Shown: positions 55,519 to 64,000 of the stretch, in pieces
How positions within the stretch are numbered: the stretch's first letter is position 1
How the letters are laid out: each line of letters starts with the position of its first letter
DNA from: Wyeomyia smithii
Lineage: Eukaryota; Arthropoda; Insecta; Diptera; Culicidae
Assembly: GCF_029784165.1 (NCBI RefSeq)
Contig: NC_073694.1
Location: forward strand, 160,387,495-160,451,494
DNA length: 64,000 nucleotides
Reading direction: 5' to 3'
Program-made: the position numbers and the translations under genes
Notes under the pieces: generated by a model
Databases searched by the model: none
What the model was told of the DNA's origin: nothing
What the model saw: the letters and a program-made list of their open reading frames with translations, nothing else

Positions 55519-56094
55519 TTAGTTCTTCCCTTCTGTGTGTGGTTGATCGTTGTCACGTATGGGCAAAATGCAGATTTTACTTATTGCCCGTGAGAAATTA
55601 CCGTCCTTCGTTTTCACCATCACCACCCGGATGTTGCCGTCTGCTCCCTTATTGACATGCGTCACTCGACCGAGAGCCCATTTGAGCGGGGGAAGATTGT
55701 CTTCCTTCACCAAGACCATTGTCCCCACGAAAAGGTTGTTACGTTGCCTCGTCCACTTCGTCCTGTTGTGCAAGTCGGACAAGTATTGCGTTGACCATTT
55801 CCCCCAAATCCGCTGCAGGAAATCTTGTGCGCACTGCCATCGAGAAAGCCGATTCTCTGGAACCTCGTTGAGTACTGGCTCTGGTAGTGCGGTGAGTGGG
55901 CGTTGAACCAAAAAGTGCCCTGGAGTTAGTACTTCAAAGTCTCCGGGGTCATTACTCAAAGGAGTAAGAGGTCTTGAATTTAGACATGACTCTATTTGTA
56001 CAAGTATCGTTTGAAGCTCGTCTGGGGTGAGAACCTTCATGCCGATTGTCCGTTTGAGATGCTGCTTCATGGACTTAACGGCAGCCTCCCACAA
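55519..56094 (-). CDS. BEL integrase C-terminal part and DUF5641-type tail
   Basis: Continues the pol frame after a single TAA (56155-56157). It begins near FIPPRSPNFGGLWEAAVKSM, which carries the third acidic residue (Glu) of the DDE integrase, followed by IESCLNSRPLTPLSNDP and FLVQRPLTALPEP. The C-terminal ~90 residues (RQRNNLFVGTMVLVKEDNLP, KWALGRVTHVNKGADGNIRV) match the tail domain found at the end of Pao/BEL polyproteins. Same frame as the 868-codon pol frame, so a premature stop separates what should be one protein. Confidence 0.9.
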   Translation of the reverse strand: MWEAAVKSMKQHLKRTIGMKVLTPDELQTILVQIESCLNSRPLTPLSNDPGDFEVLTPGHFLVQRPLTALPEPVLNEVPENRLSRWQCAQDFLQRIWGKWSTQYLSDLHNRTKWTRQRNNLFVGTMVLVKEDNLPPLKWALGRVTHVNKGADGNIRVVMVKTKDGNFSRAISKICILPIRDNDQPHTEGKN

Positions 56095-56154
56095 GCCGCC
56101 AAAATTAGGAGATCTAGGTGGAATGAACTTAAACTCGACACCGTCATCTGCTGC

Positions 56155-58761
56155 TTATGAGACAATTTGCTCTTGCGATCGCTGAGTGAGAAAAACCTTG
56201 CGCAGTTCATCTAGTTCACGCTTAGCTCCCACAAAGTTCTTGCCGTTATCGCACATGACGATCGACGGTTTACCTCGTCTCGCCACAAACCGTTTAAAAG
56301 CAGCTATAAATGCGGATGTCGTCAAATTCGCAACCAATTCGATGTGAACTGCTTTGGTAACGAGGCATACAAAAATAGCAGCATAGCATTTTAGCGGACC
56401 CTTCTTGCGATTTGCGTAATTTGTCTGGAACGGTCCGCAGTAGTCGACACCAACACGTAAAAACGGTGGGGCAGGTGTCACGCATTCTGAGGGTAGATCA
56501 GCCATCAATTGCTCGTGCACAGTTGGTTTGACTCGAAAGCAAAAGACGCAACGGTGAATGATTTTGCGGGCGAGATTGCGGATGCTCAATGGCCAGAATC
56601 GCTCTCGAACACTGGCAATGAGCAGCTGTTGCCCTGCGTGTAGCAGCTTATGATGGTAGTGCAATACGATAAGTTCAGTTAGCGGGTGATCTTTGTCCAA
56701 AATTATCGGATGTCGTCTTCCGGTTGAAATCTGCGCATTCGCAAGCCGGCCGCCGACGCGAACTATACCATCCAGGATTTTTGGGCAGAGTGAATTAATG
56801 CGGGATGTCGGTTTAACTTCGGTTTTTTGTAGCAAATCCTTGATTTCTTGTCCGAAACGCTCGTGCTGAGCCAATTTTACGAGATGAAGAAGCGATGTTT
56901 CTCTTTCGATGAACGTTAACTGTCCAGACCATCGGTTATCGCGATTGCCCTTGCAACAGTTGTGTTTGATTCTCAGAAACCATGCCACGAGTCGTACCAA
57001 GCTTGTTAACGACGATTTCAAACTAAATATCTCATTTGGGGGAGATACATGAGCTACCGTACAAACAGCAGAATGTTCTTCTAGTAGAGAAGTTGCGAAG
57101 TTTGCTTCAGAGATGTCCACACTCTGCGGCCACGCAGTTTCATCTCCTTGCAGCCACTGTGGTCCGCCCCACCACAGCTTATCGTGTATCAGTTGTTCGG
57201 CTGTAGTGCCACGCGAAAGAACATCGGCTGGGTTATCTGTACCTGGGACATGACTCCACCTTCCATTTTTAGTTGCGTGCTGGATTTCGGACACTCGGTT
57301 GGCCACAAACACTTGCCAACGCGATGGAACCGATGCAAGCCAATATCGCACTATCATTGAATCTGTCCAATAATGTTGACGGGCCGAAATCTTCAAACTG
57401 CTAACCACCTTCTCACTCAAATGTGTCAGTAGTAAGGCAGACGACAGCTCTAAACGTGGAATAGATTGCTTTTTCTTTCGCTTTTTCATATCCTCAAGCG
57501 GTGCGACTCTTGATTTCGCGGCAATCAGGTGCGATGTAACGCTTTCGTCGTGATGTGTGCATCGCAAGTAAATGCAAGCCCCGTAGGCCACTGTCGATGC
57601 ATCGCAAAACCCGTGTAGCTCAACTGTGCGACAGTCGTTGTTGAATGCAATCCACCGCGGTACCTTCAAATTAACTAGATTCTCCAAGCCATGCCGAAAT
57701 TCGTTCCACTGCATTTTGAGCTCATGTGCAAGTGTTTCGTCCCACGAAACCTTCTGCTTCCAGAGGGATTGGACGAATATTTTTGCTGTGATGACAATCG
57801 GGCCAACTAGTCCAAGCGGATCGAAAACCTTTGCCAGGTCAGACACGACAGTACGCTTACAAATTTCTGAAGAATTCCACTCAGGAATCCTGAATTTAAA
57901 GCAATCTAGACGGGGCTCCCAGATGAGCCCTAGTGTTTTTATTGTGGCACTCCATTCATCCAACTCAAATGACGTGCGATCATCTTTGAATCCGTCTGGT
58001 ATCTGTTCTAGTATGGCAGGACAATTAGAACTCCACTTACGCAGTGTGAATCCACCTCCGTTCAATAGTGCTTGCATACTGGCGCACAGCCGCACACCTT
58101 CGTCGATGCTATCAGTTCCGGACATCATATCATCGACATAAAAATCTTCCGCCAGTACCTTCGCTGCTGCTGGATACTTGCTTCCGTCGAGTTCTGCTAG
58201 GCGTTTCAAGCATTTCGTCGCCAAATACGGTGCTGACGCTGTCCCGTAAGTGACGGTTTGAAGTTCAAAAATGCGAATAAATTCATTCCGATTCGCTCGC
58301 CAAAATATTCGTTGCAGCCGCCAATCGCCGGGCTGAACTCGTACCATGCGGTACATTTTTTCGATGTCGGCGACAACAGCATACCGATGTAGCCTAAATC
58401 GCAAAACAATTGCAAGCAAATCATCTTGCACCGTTGGACCGATCAAAAGAGAATCATTGAGAGAAATGCCACTGCTGGTGGTGCATGATGCGTCAAATAC
58501 CACGCGCAGTTTTGTGGTTGAACTGTCAGGCCGAAGCACGTAATGGTGCGGTATATAATACTGTGGGGCTGTTGATTCATCGTCATCCGTCACCTCTCTC
58601 ATGTGACCCAATCGCAAATATTCTTCAATGAACTGCTCATACATAGTTTTGAATATAGTGTTGCCTGCCAGTCGTCTCTCTAAGGCAAGAAAACGTTTCA
58701 GCGCAGTGTGTTTTGAATCGCCCAGTTTAAAAACGAGTGAATCCCTTTTCGGCAACGTCAC
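56155..58761 (-). CDS. BEL pol: RT, RNase H, integrase
   Basis: A frame of 868 codons from the first Met; the frame is open upstream to about 58900 (ERLDELVGRFWELETC, SACEAWFDRTT), so the functional start is not this Met. RT spans residues 65-220: YYIPHHYVLRPDS, VVADIEKMY (first Asp, 132), EDFYVDDMMSG (catalytic YVDD, 208-211). The Pao RNase H part has HGFCDAST (387), PRLELSSA (438) and YWTDSMIV (467). Integrase has a zinc-binding HHCC segment (H704, H708, C738, C741) and core RVGVDYCGPF (D773) and VMCDNGKNFVG (D838), then stops before the third acidic residue. Copies RNA to DNA and inserts it. Confidence 0.92.
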   Translation of the reverse strand: MTLPKRDSLVFKLGDSKHTALKRFLALERRLAGNTIFKTMYEQFIEEYLRLGHMREVTDDDESTAPQYYIPHHYVLRPDSSTTKLRVVFDASCTTSSGISLNDSLLIGPTVQDDLLAIVLRFRLHRYAVVADIEKMYRMVRVQPGDWRLQRIFWRANRNEFIRIFELQTVTYGTASAPYLATKCLKRLAELDGSKYPAAAKVLAEDFYVDDMMSGTDSIDEGVRLCASMQALLNGGGFTLRKWSSNCPAILEQIPDGFKDDRTSFELDEWSATIKTLGLIWEPRLDCFKFRIPEWNSSEICKRTVVSDLAKVFDPLGLVGPIVITAKIFVQSLWKQKVSWDETLAHELKMQWNEFRHGLENLVNLKVPRWIAFNNDCRTVELHGFCDASTVAYGACIYLRCTHHDESVTSHLIAAKSRVAPLEDMKKRKKKQSIPRLELSSALLLTHLSEKVVSSLKISARQHYWTDSMIVRYWLASVPSRWQVFVANRVSEIQHATKNGRWSHVPGTDNPADVLSRGTTAEQLIHDKLWWGGPQWLQGDETAWPQSVDISEANFATSLLEEHSAVCTVAHVSPPNEIFSLKSSLTSLVRLVAWFLRIKHNCCKGNRDNRWSGQLTFIERETSLLHLVKLAQHERFGQEIKDLLQKTEVKPTSRINSLCPKILDGIVRVGGRLANAQISTGRRHPIILDKDHPLTELIVLHYHHKLLHAGQQLLIASVRERFWPLSIRNLARKIIHRCVFCFRVKPTVHEQLMADLPSECVTPAPPFLRVGVDYCGPFQTNYANRKKGPLKCYAAIFVCLVTKAVHIELVANLTTSAFIAAFKRFVARRGKPSIVMCDNGKNFVGAKRELDELRKVFLTQRSQEQIVS

Positions 58762-58889
58762 AATGAATCTTCCGTTGGAGTCTCTGACTGTGGTACGATC
58801 AAACCATGCTTCACATGCTGATTCGTCTACCGAGTGAACACTGTTGGATCGACAAGTCTCAAGCTCCCAAAACCTCCCTACAAGTTCAT

Positions 58890-60950
58890 CTAACCGTTCG
58901 CTGCACGTATTAGCAGTAACAGGTTGAGCGTGTCTGAATCATCCGAAATTTTCCCACAAACTATCCACCCAAAAAGAGTATTTTGCACAGATGGACCATC
59001 ACTTCCAAGGTTGATCTTGTCTGCTGACAGTATGTCGTAAAATAATCCCGCTCCGATGATGATGTCTATCGAGCCTGGCTCGTAGAATTTTGGGTCTGCG
59101 AGGTTAATGTCATTTGGCAATTCCATACCGGTGAGATTTATTCTAGCAAGGGGTAGAGTTTGTGTTACTTGTGGCAGCACGTAAAACGTTTCATCTTCAA
59201 CGAAGTGGGACACTCGAGAGCGGACTCGGGCGATAACAGATTGTTTGCATTTTTTGATTGCTTGCCCAATTCCACTGATAGAGAGATTTTCACGATATCG
59301 TTTGAACTTAAGCCTTTGAGACAAGTTCTCCGAGATAAAACAGAGCTGAGAGCCGCTATCAAGTAAGGCTCTGGCGAACGTTGAGTTTCCGAAGTGATCT
59401 TCGATGATTATGAGTGCCGTTGCGAGTAATATCGATCGTGGTGCTTTAATTTCACTAACAGTTAGAGCAGCATTGTGACTTGTGGTTGTGTTTGTGGCGA
59501 GTGGCGTTTGTACATGCATGCTTGAGGTGGCAACAGGACTGGATGATCGTTGCAGGGTGTCTTGCTGAGGAGTTTGATTGCGTGTTTGTTTTTGTGTTTG
59601 TGAGGTTGTTTGTGTCTGTGTCGTGTGTGGGTTCTTCGGATTCGTTTGCGGTCGCGGTGGCTGTGGAACTAGAGAATTACTATCAATCTGAGCTGAACCT
59701 TGATGCAGCATCGTGTGATGCCGCTGTCCACATATTTTGCAAGAACTCCTAGTGCAGAGCTTGGATACGTGTCCTCGTGATAAGCAGTTGAAGCATAGCC
59801 GGGCATTTTTAACTGCGTTTCTTCTGTCCACTACCTTCATTGTCTTAAATTTCGTGCACTGAAATCCCTGATGTCTCTCATCACTACAGAATGGACAGGC
59901 TGTTGGTGTACCTGTGTAGCTGCTCCCAACGCGCTGCAATTTTCGCGATTCAATTGATTGAAATTGTCTTGGTGCTACCGATTGTAATACAATGCAATGG
60001 TTTTTTAGGAATTCCAACATGACAGTGTACCTTGGGACGTCACGCGATCGATGTTCAGTTTCCCACAAACGCAGAGTAGTGTTGTCCAGTTTGCTAGCCA
60101 GCAGGTGAGCCAAAATCGTGCTCCATGATACAGTGTCCTCTCCTAGTTTGCTCAGCATTTGCAGATGCTTGTCGAATTCACTAATGACGTGGTTCAGTGA
60201 TTCAAAGTTTTCCCTTTTCATTTGATCCACCGCTAACAGGGCGTCGAGATGAGATTTGACCAATAATTTCTTATTTTCGTATCGCGATTCCAATGCTCTC
60301 CAGGCTATCGAATAGTTGTTCGCTGTTAATTCGATCGATCCTATTTCTTGTAGCGCTTCTCCGGACAATGACGTGCGAAGATAGGTAAATTTGTCCACGT
60401 CGGAAAGTTGCGCATTGTCTGCTATCAGGTTCTTGAATGTATCTCTGAACGTCATCCAATCGCGCAAGTTTCCACTAAACGTTGGTAGTTTTAGCTCTGG
60501 AAGTTTAACGCGCATCATTGAAGCAGGGAAGTGATGCTGATTCACGTTCGGGGTGGGAACAATGTTGGCGGAATTCACTGCGTTTCGTGAAATAAGATCT
60601 GCCAACGACTGTTTCAACAAGAAATATTCACTCACGAAGTTTTTCAGGTGCATTCGATTTTCCCGCTCCCGTGTTTCTTTATTCACCGCCATTCTGCTGA
60701 GATGTGCCTCTTCCGACTCATCGGGATCTACGAACTCCTCTCCAGCATCGGTATCTTCTAGAAGCAGCTCTATTCGCGTCCGAATTTCACAGTACAGATC
60801 ATAAACCTCATCTAACTTTTTTATACGAATCTGTAAAGAACTCTTGTCTCGCTCTTCTCTGTAATTTTGAACGAATTCCTTCATGGTGTCCATTACATTG
60901 TGCAGTTGTCGCTCCTGCCGTGTTAATTTGCGCAGCTCGCTATTAGACAT
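58890..60950 (-). CDS. BEL gag and aspartic protease
   Basis: A 686-codon frame starting MSNSELRKLTRQERQLHNVM. The N-terminal 120 residues are charged and probably coiled-coil. Residues ~145-320 are the DUF1759-type capsid region (LPELKLPTFSGNLRDWMTFR). Cys/His clusters at 352-365 and CFNCLSRGHVSKLC (386-399) with CKICGQRHHTMLH (404-416) are nucleic-acid-binding knuckles. A low-complexity Pro/Gln/Thr linker (429-490) precedes a DUF1758-type protease with catalytic ALLDSGSQLCFIS (Asp 531). It ends GWIVCGKI...NLLLLIRAANG and a stop at 58890, where the pol frame is open in the -1 register. Confidence 0.92.
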   Translation of the reverse strand: MSNSELRKLTRQERQLHNVMDTMKEFVQNYREERDKSSLQIRIKKLDEVYDLYCEIRTRIELLLEDTDAGEEFVDPDESEEAHLSRMAVNKETRERENRMHLKNFVSEYFLLKQSLADLISRNAVNSANIVPTPNVNQHHFPASMMRVKLPELKLPTFSGNLRDWMTFRDTFKNLIADNAQLSDVDKFTYLRTSLSGEALQEIGSIELTANNYSIAWRALESRYENKKLLVKSHLDALLAVDQMKRENFESLNHVISEFDKHLQMLSKLGEDTVSWSTILAHLLASKLDNTTLRLWETEHRSRDVPRYTVMLEFLKNHCIVLQSVAPRQFQSIESRKLQRVGSSYTGTPTACPFCSDERHQGFQCTKFKTMKVVDRRNAVKNARLCFNCLSRGHVSKLCTRSSCKICGQRHHTMLHQGSAQIDSNSLVPQPPRPQTNPKNPHTTQTQTTSQTQKQTRNQTPQQDTLQRSSSPVATSSMHVQTPLATNTTTSHNAALTVSEIKAPRSILLATALIIIEDHFGNSTFARALLDSGSQLCFISENLSQRLKFKRYRENLSISGIGQAIKKCKQSVIARVRSRVSHFVEDETFYVLPQVTQTLPLARINLTGMELPNDINLADPKFYEPGSIDIIIGAGLFYDILSADKINLGSDGPSVQNTLFGWIVCGKISDDSDTLNLLLLIRAANG

Positions 60951-61462
60951 ATTGCACCTTTTACTCTCACTATGCTATTTTCACTGTCCCACAGCTTGAC
61001 CGACCGAATACTTTTACGAAACCGAAAGAAATGACAGAACCCACCGACCTACAGACAGGCAATTTGTAGTAGAAATTTAACGTAATATATTGCCAACAAA
61101 CCTCAACCTCAACTCAGTGGACAAAACCCTTTCTTTCCAGTTTAATATTAAACTATTGAATAAATTGCTTGATTTTATTGTTTCGACTCTTGGCCACATG
61201 CATAATTGCCAATTCGCAATGAAGGATCACTGATCATGCATTCAGTTTGCTACGTTTACTTATCTGTTCCTTTTAATGTAGGCACACGTGCAGACGATGA
61301 CAAATGTTCCTTGAAATTCCAGACATTCCTCTATCAAATCGCTGCGCTGCAACCAACCACGTTGGAACGGATTAAAAGATTCCCCGACGAAACTAACGCA
61401 ATGGCGGATTCACGCCACATGAACAAATCACTTCACTAGAGATTGTATGTCCACCGGGGCAA
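60951..61462 (-). other. BEL leader between primer site and gag
   Basis: About 510 bases of untranslated leader. Plus-strand frames here are accidental. Confidence 0.8.
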
Positions 61463-61479
61463 TCCGGCTCGAAGGACCA
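61463..61479 (-). promoter_or_regulatory. BEL primer-binding site, tRNA-Tyr type
   Basis: On the minus strand TGGTCCTTCGAGCCGGA starts five bases inside the 5' LTR. Its complement, TCCGGCTCGAAGGACCA, is the 3' end of eukaryotic tRNA-Tyr (acceptor stem CCTTCGA/TCGAAGG plus CCA). This would prime minus-strand cDNA synthesis. Confidence 0.85.
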
Positions 61480-61484
61480 TTAAA

Positions 61485-61756
61485 TGTTCGTTCTTCTTCG
61501 ATAAAAGTCACTGGTCACAATTGTCGCGATCGCCATGAACTATTTATTGGCGCTGAACAAGCAAGAAGAGACAGAGTCCCAGATTCATGCGTATTTATAG
61601 GTAATCTGTTATCGAGAGAATTGATCTACTCTGCTATCACTGATAGTGCTCTGATATTAGTGTATTGAGAATAAAATTAGACACTCTCTTGATCGATGAA
61701 GCTAACGTCAATTACAGAGTGGGTCTGCTGGACAAAAAACTACATAATTATAAACA
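61485..61756 (-). repeat. BEL 5' LTR (272 bp)
   Basis: Partner of 54959-55229; TG...CA ends, followed outside by ATATC (61757-61761). On the minus strand it carries the promoter for the element; no strong TATA box position is claimed. Confidence 0.95.
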
Positions 61757-61761
61757 ATATC
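61757..61761. repeat. BEL target-site duplication, right (ATATC)
   Basis: Matches 54954-54958. Confidence 0.85.
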
Positions 61762-62289
61762 AAAAATCCAAAATTCCTGCAGTAGCCTGCAGGAAATATA
61801 CGGGGTGCTTAAACTTTGATCGCCGATTATTCGAAATAATGTTTTTGGCGCTTGGTTCGGTCTGGTCGCACGCCGACCAAATATGCTTCTAAAAACACAC
61901 ACATTAATGTGTATGAGAACAGAATTTATCATACAGAAGGTAATTTCTATCAAGTTCAGTTATAGGGTATAACTGCCTTCAATGAACCACTTAGTAGCGT
62001 AGCTGAAAATTTTGCAAGAAAAAGTGTAAATATCTAAACTAAATTAAGTATTTCATTATGTATAAACATGAAGTAACATGTTTATCATCTTTTCTGCATG
62101 AAAAACAACAAGATAATACCTCTATTTTCTTGTACTTTAAGAAATAAATCATCGTTTCAGTTTCCTTTAATGGGCCACCGTTTCCTTATTTGGACCACAA
62201 CAATTTCCTAATTTGGGCCAGGTCTGAATAATACCTACATCTCTTCAACTGTAGCTGTCGCTAATGAAACTAACTATGGTTTACGCACT
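61762..62289. other. Unassigned sequence
   Basis: AT-rich, no coding signal. A TGGGCCACCG/TTTGGGCCAGG stretch near 62170-62220 may belong to the pogo-like relic. Confidence 0.4.
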
Positions 62290-62500
62290 GAGAGTTCTGG
62301 ATCTGGATCAACTGTAGACTGCAGCCGTTCTTTCGTAATAGGGAATTCTTTTCTGTGCCATCCGAGTTATCCAGCGAACATTTGAATCCTCTTCCGCGGC
62401 AGTCAATGCAGTTGGTTTACCTCTTCGTGGTTTCTTGACCACTTGCTGCTTGCACGGAATATTGCGGTAAATCGTGGAACATTGGAGCGCCTGCAAGCTT
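62290..62500 (-). pseudogene. Pogo/Tigger-like transposase HTH fragment
   Basis: Minus frame CSTIYRNIPCKQQVVKKPRR, then GKPTALTAAEEDSNVRWITR and MAQKRIPYYERTAAVYS. A basic KxxRRGKP followed by LT..EE..V.WI..MA..R.P resembles the junction of the first and the CENP-B-type helix-turn-helix in pogo-family transposases. No catalytic DDE domain remains. It is cut off by the R repeat starting at 62518. Confidence 0.4.
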
Positions 62501-62517
62501 CTCTAGTCGAAACACAA

Positions 62518-63740
62518 CTTTTTGCCTTTCTCCTAGAAAGGTATAGCAATCACTTGCAAAACCGAAAGTATAAAAGTGCTCCAAAGGGCCGAATGGCATA
62601 TATCACTCGACTCAGCTCGACGAGCTGAGCATTTTCTGTATGTGAGTGTGTGTATGTGTGTTTGTGTGTGTGTATGTGCAGATTTTTATTCTCACTCACT
62701 TTTCTCAGAGATGGCTAGACCGATTGTCATGAAATTAATTGCAAATGAAAGGTCTTGTTGCCCCATAAGACCCTATTGAATTTCATTGTAATAGGATTTT
62801 TAGTTTAGAGGTTAGGTATCAAAATGTGAAAATCATGAAACATCAATATCTCAGAAACTACACAACCGATTTGAACAAAATTGGTCTCAAAAGAACGGGC
62901 TACCTAGAAAACCCTTAAGTTTTGAATTTCATAAAGATTGAACTTGTGGTTCAAAAGTTATGAAAAGAAACGTGTTCTGAAGACTGTTTAATCTCACTCA
63001 TGTTTCTCAGAGATGGCTGTACCGATTTTCATAAAATTAGTGTCAAATGGAAGGTCTAATTGCCCCATAAGACCCTATTGATTTGTTTTGCAGTCGGACT
63101 ATTACTTTGCCTGTTATGTTTAAAAATGTGAAATCCAGCTATGCAAAGGAACATATTCCGAAGACTACTTGGACTCACTCACTTTTCTCAGAGATGGCCG
63201 ACCCGATTTCCACAAAATTAGTGTCAAATGAAAGGTCTAGCTGCCTCAGAAAACCCTATTGAATTTTACTGTAATCGAACTGTAACTTCATTTGTAATGT
63301 GCCGACTTGTGAAAATCACGAAATTTCATTATCTCAGAAACTACACAACCGATTCGATTATTAATATCAGATGAGCGGGCAAGTTAAGGGTTAACTGATG
63401 AATTATGATTGAACACGTGGTTTCAAAGTTTGGCTGCCCTACACGTTCCCATTTCATTTGATTATAATCGAACTTAAGCAACCGTTATGTATTAAATTTG
63501 TAATAAAACTACGAAAGTCTATTATCTCAAAGATTACATGACATATTTGAACATAACTAGTGTCATACGAACGAGTCATCTCTCAAACTTACAAATAACA
63601 AACTTCATAACAATTTGATATGTGGCTCAAAAGTTATGGAAAGAAGAGAAATTCAAAGACTATTTAAAACTATACCTGCTTTGATCGATATATGTGGCCT
63701 CAACATAATTTAAATGTGGTGTCGTACTATTTGAACGTTC
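62518..63740 (+). mobile_element. R repeat, copy 3 (3' end lost)
   Basis: Starts TTTTTGCCTTTCTCCTAGAA and follows the 16.9-kb copy closely, with the GT-rich tract (62641-62678). The six core motifs are at 62704, 62850, 63006, 63187, 63333 and 63526, at almost the same spacing. Similarity stops at about 63740 (TACTATTTGAACGTTCC). Confidence 0.85.
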
Positions 63741-64000
63741 CAAGTTCATTGATTCCTTGCGGTTTGTTTGAAGTATGCAAATGCACGACGAATCGGCCAT
63801 AGGATATGATCAAAGTCAAATAACAAATCGTTTGAAAGGATTGGTTTTATCGAAATGACAACATCCTCGTATTTTGGCTTCTGTACATCGCCTTAATTCT
63901 GAATATATTCATATTGGGTGGTATTCTGTCATTATCAGCAGACTTTCTGGCATCAATCTGACACCGGAAATACCCATATTGGGAGGTATTTTTGGTTGTT
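63741..64000. other. Unassigned sequence at the window end
   Basis: No gene seen. TATTGGGTGGTATT (63914) and TATTGGGAGGTATT (63977) recur, possibly the start of another repeat. Confidence 0.4.

Larger units (their letters stand above)
54959..61756 (-). mobile_element. BEL/Pao LTR retrotransposon, structurally complete (6.8 kb)
   Basis: Two near-identical LTRs (54959-55229 and 61485-61756), each starting TG and ending CA, with ATATC on both outer sides. On the minus strand the order is 5' LTR (61756-61485), tRNA-Tyr-type primer site (61479-61463), leader, gag-protease frame (60950-58890), pol frame (58761-56155, open from about 58900), integrase tail (56094-55519), untranslated end, 3' LTR. 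Only three lesions are evident (gag/pol frame change and one stop in integrase, below, plus one LTR difference), so this is the youngest autonomous-type element in the window. Confidence 0.95.

Noticed and set aside
55387..61439. Plus-strand reading frames across the BEL element
   Set aside because: They are antisense shadows of the minus-strand gag and pol frames or lie in its untranslated parts.

Overview
The window looks like repeat-dominated nuclear DNA of a culicine mosquito, most likely Aedes. This rests on the overall base composition, the very high density of transposable elements (TEs), a tRNA-derived SINE resembling Feilai, a Jockey/Juan-like LINE end with a poly(A) tail, Pao/BEL and Ty3/gypsy elements, and many small terminal-inverted-repeat elements (MITEs). 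The species and family names are from memory, not from a search. I see no convincing complete host gene and no rRNA, tRNA or CRISPR locus. One unassigned coding-like stretch (21646-22026, minus) is the best candidate for something other than a TE.

Layout. 1-6.3 kb: fragments of two LINEs and a Ty3/gypsy element, one TIR element (4913-5751) and unassigned DNA. 6.3-11.65 kb: a minus-strand L1/Tx1-like LINE with ORF1 (CCHC knuckle) and a broken ORF2 (APE endonuclease, RT). It is split by a 2.1-kb non-coding element (6685-8780) that ends in CATGCT hexamers and has a 23-bp target-site duplication. A 154-bp piece of the RT is also duplicated at its far end. 11.65-22.8 kb: mostly unassigned AT-rich DNA, a ~380-bp AT array and one full copy of a ~1.46-kb repeat (called R here). 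22.8-26.7 kb: a decayed minus-strand LINE, the end of an I-like LINE and a SINE. 27-30 kb: a degenerate, partly tandem repeat field carrying three MITEs. 34.0-39.3 kb: a CR1/Jockey-like LINE with a PHD-finger ORF1. Its 5' leader is interrupted by a second CATGCT-tailed element (36017-39079) with a 25-bp duplication. 40.2-47.4 kb: a dense stack of inverted-repeat elements, including a hAT relic nested inside another TIR element. 47.9-49.8 kb: a Ty3/gypsy pol relic interrupted by a Juan-like insertion. 52.4-54.9 kb: plus-strand LINE and R1-like relics. 54959-61756: a structurally complete BEL/Pao element with 271/272-bp LTRs, a 5-bp target duplication, a tRNA-Tyr-type primer site and long gag and pol frames. 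62.3-63.7 kb: a pogo-like fragment and another R copy.

The TE genes do not form a pathway. They are layered insertions whose order can be read: LINE then CATGCT element, gypsy then Juan-like piece, TIR element then hAT, R repeat then small MITE. The most novel signal is the pair of long, non-coding, hexamer-tailed elements. They share a 3' body of about 1.5-1.9 kb but have unrelated 5' ends. A second is a 106-bp retroposed insert carrying a hammerhead-ribozyme-like core.
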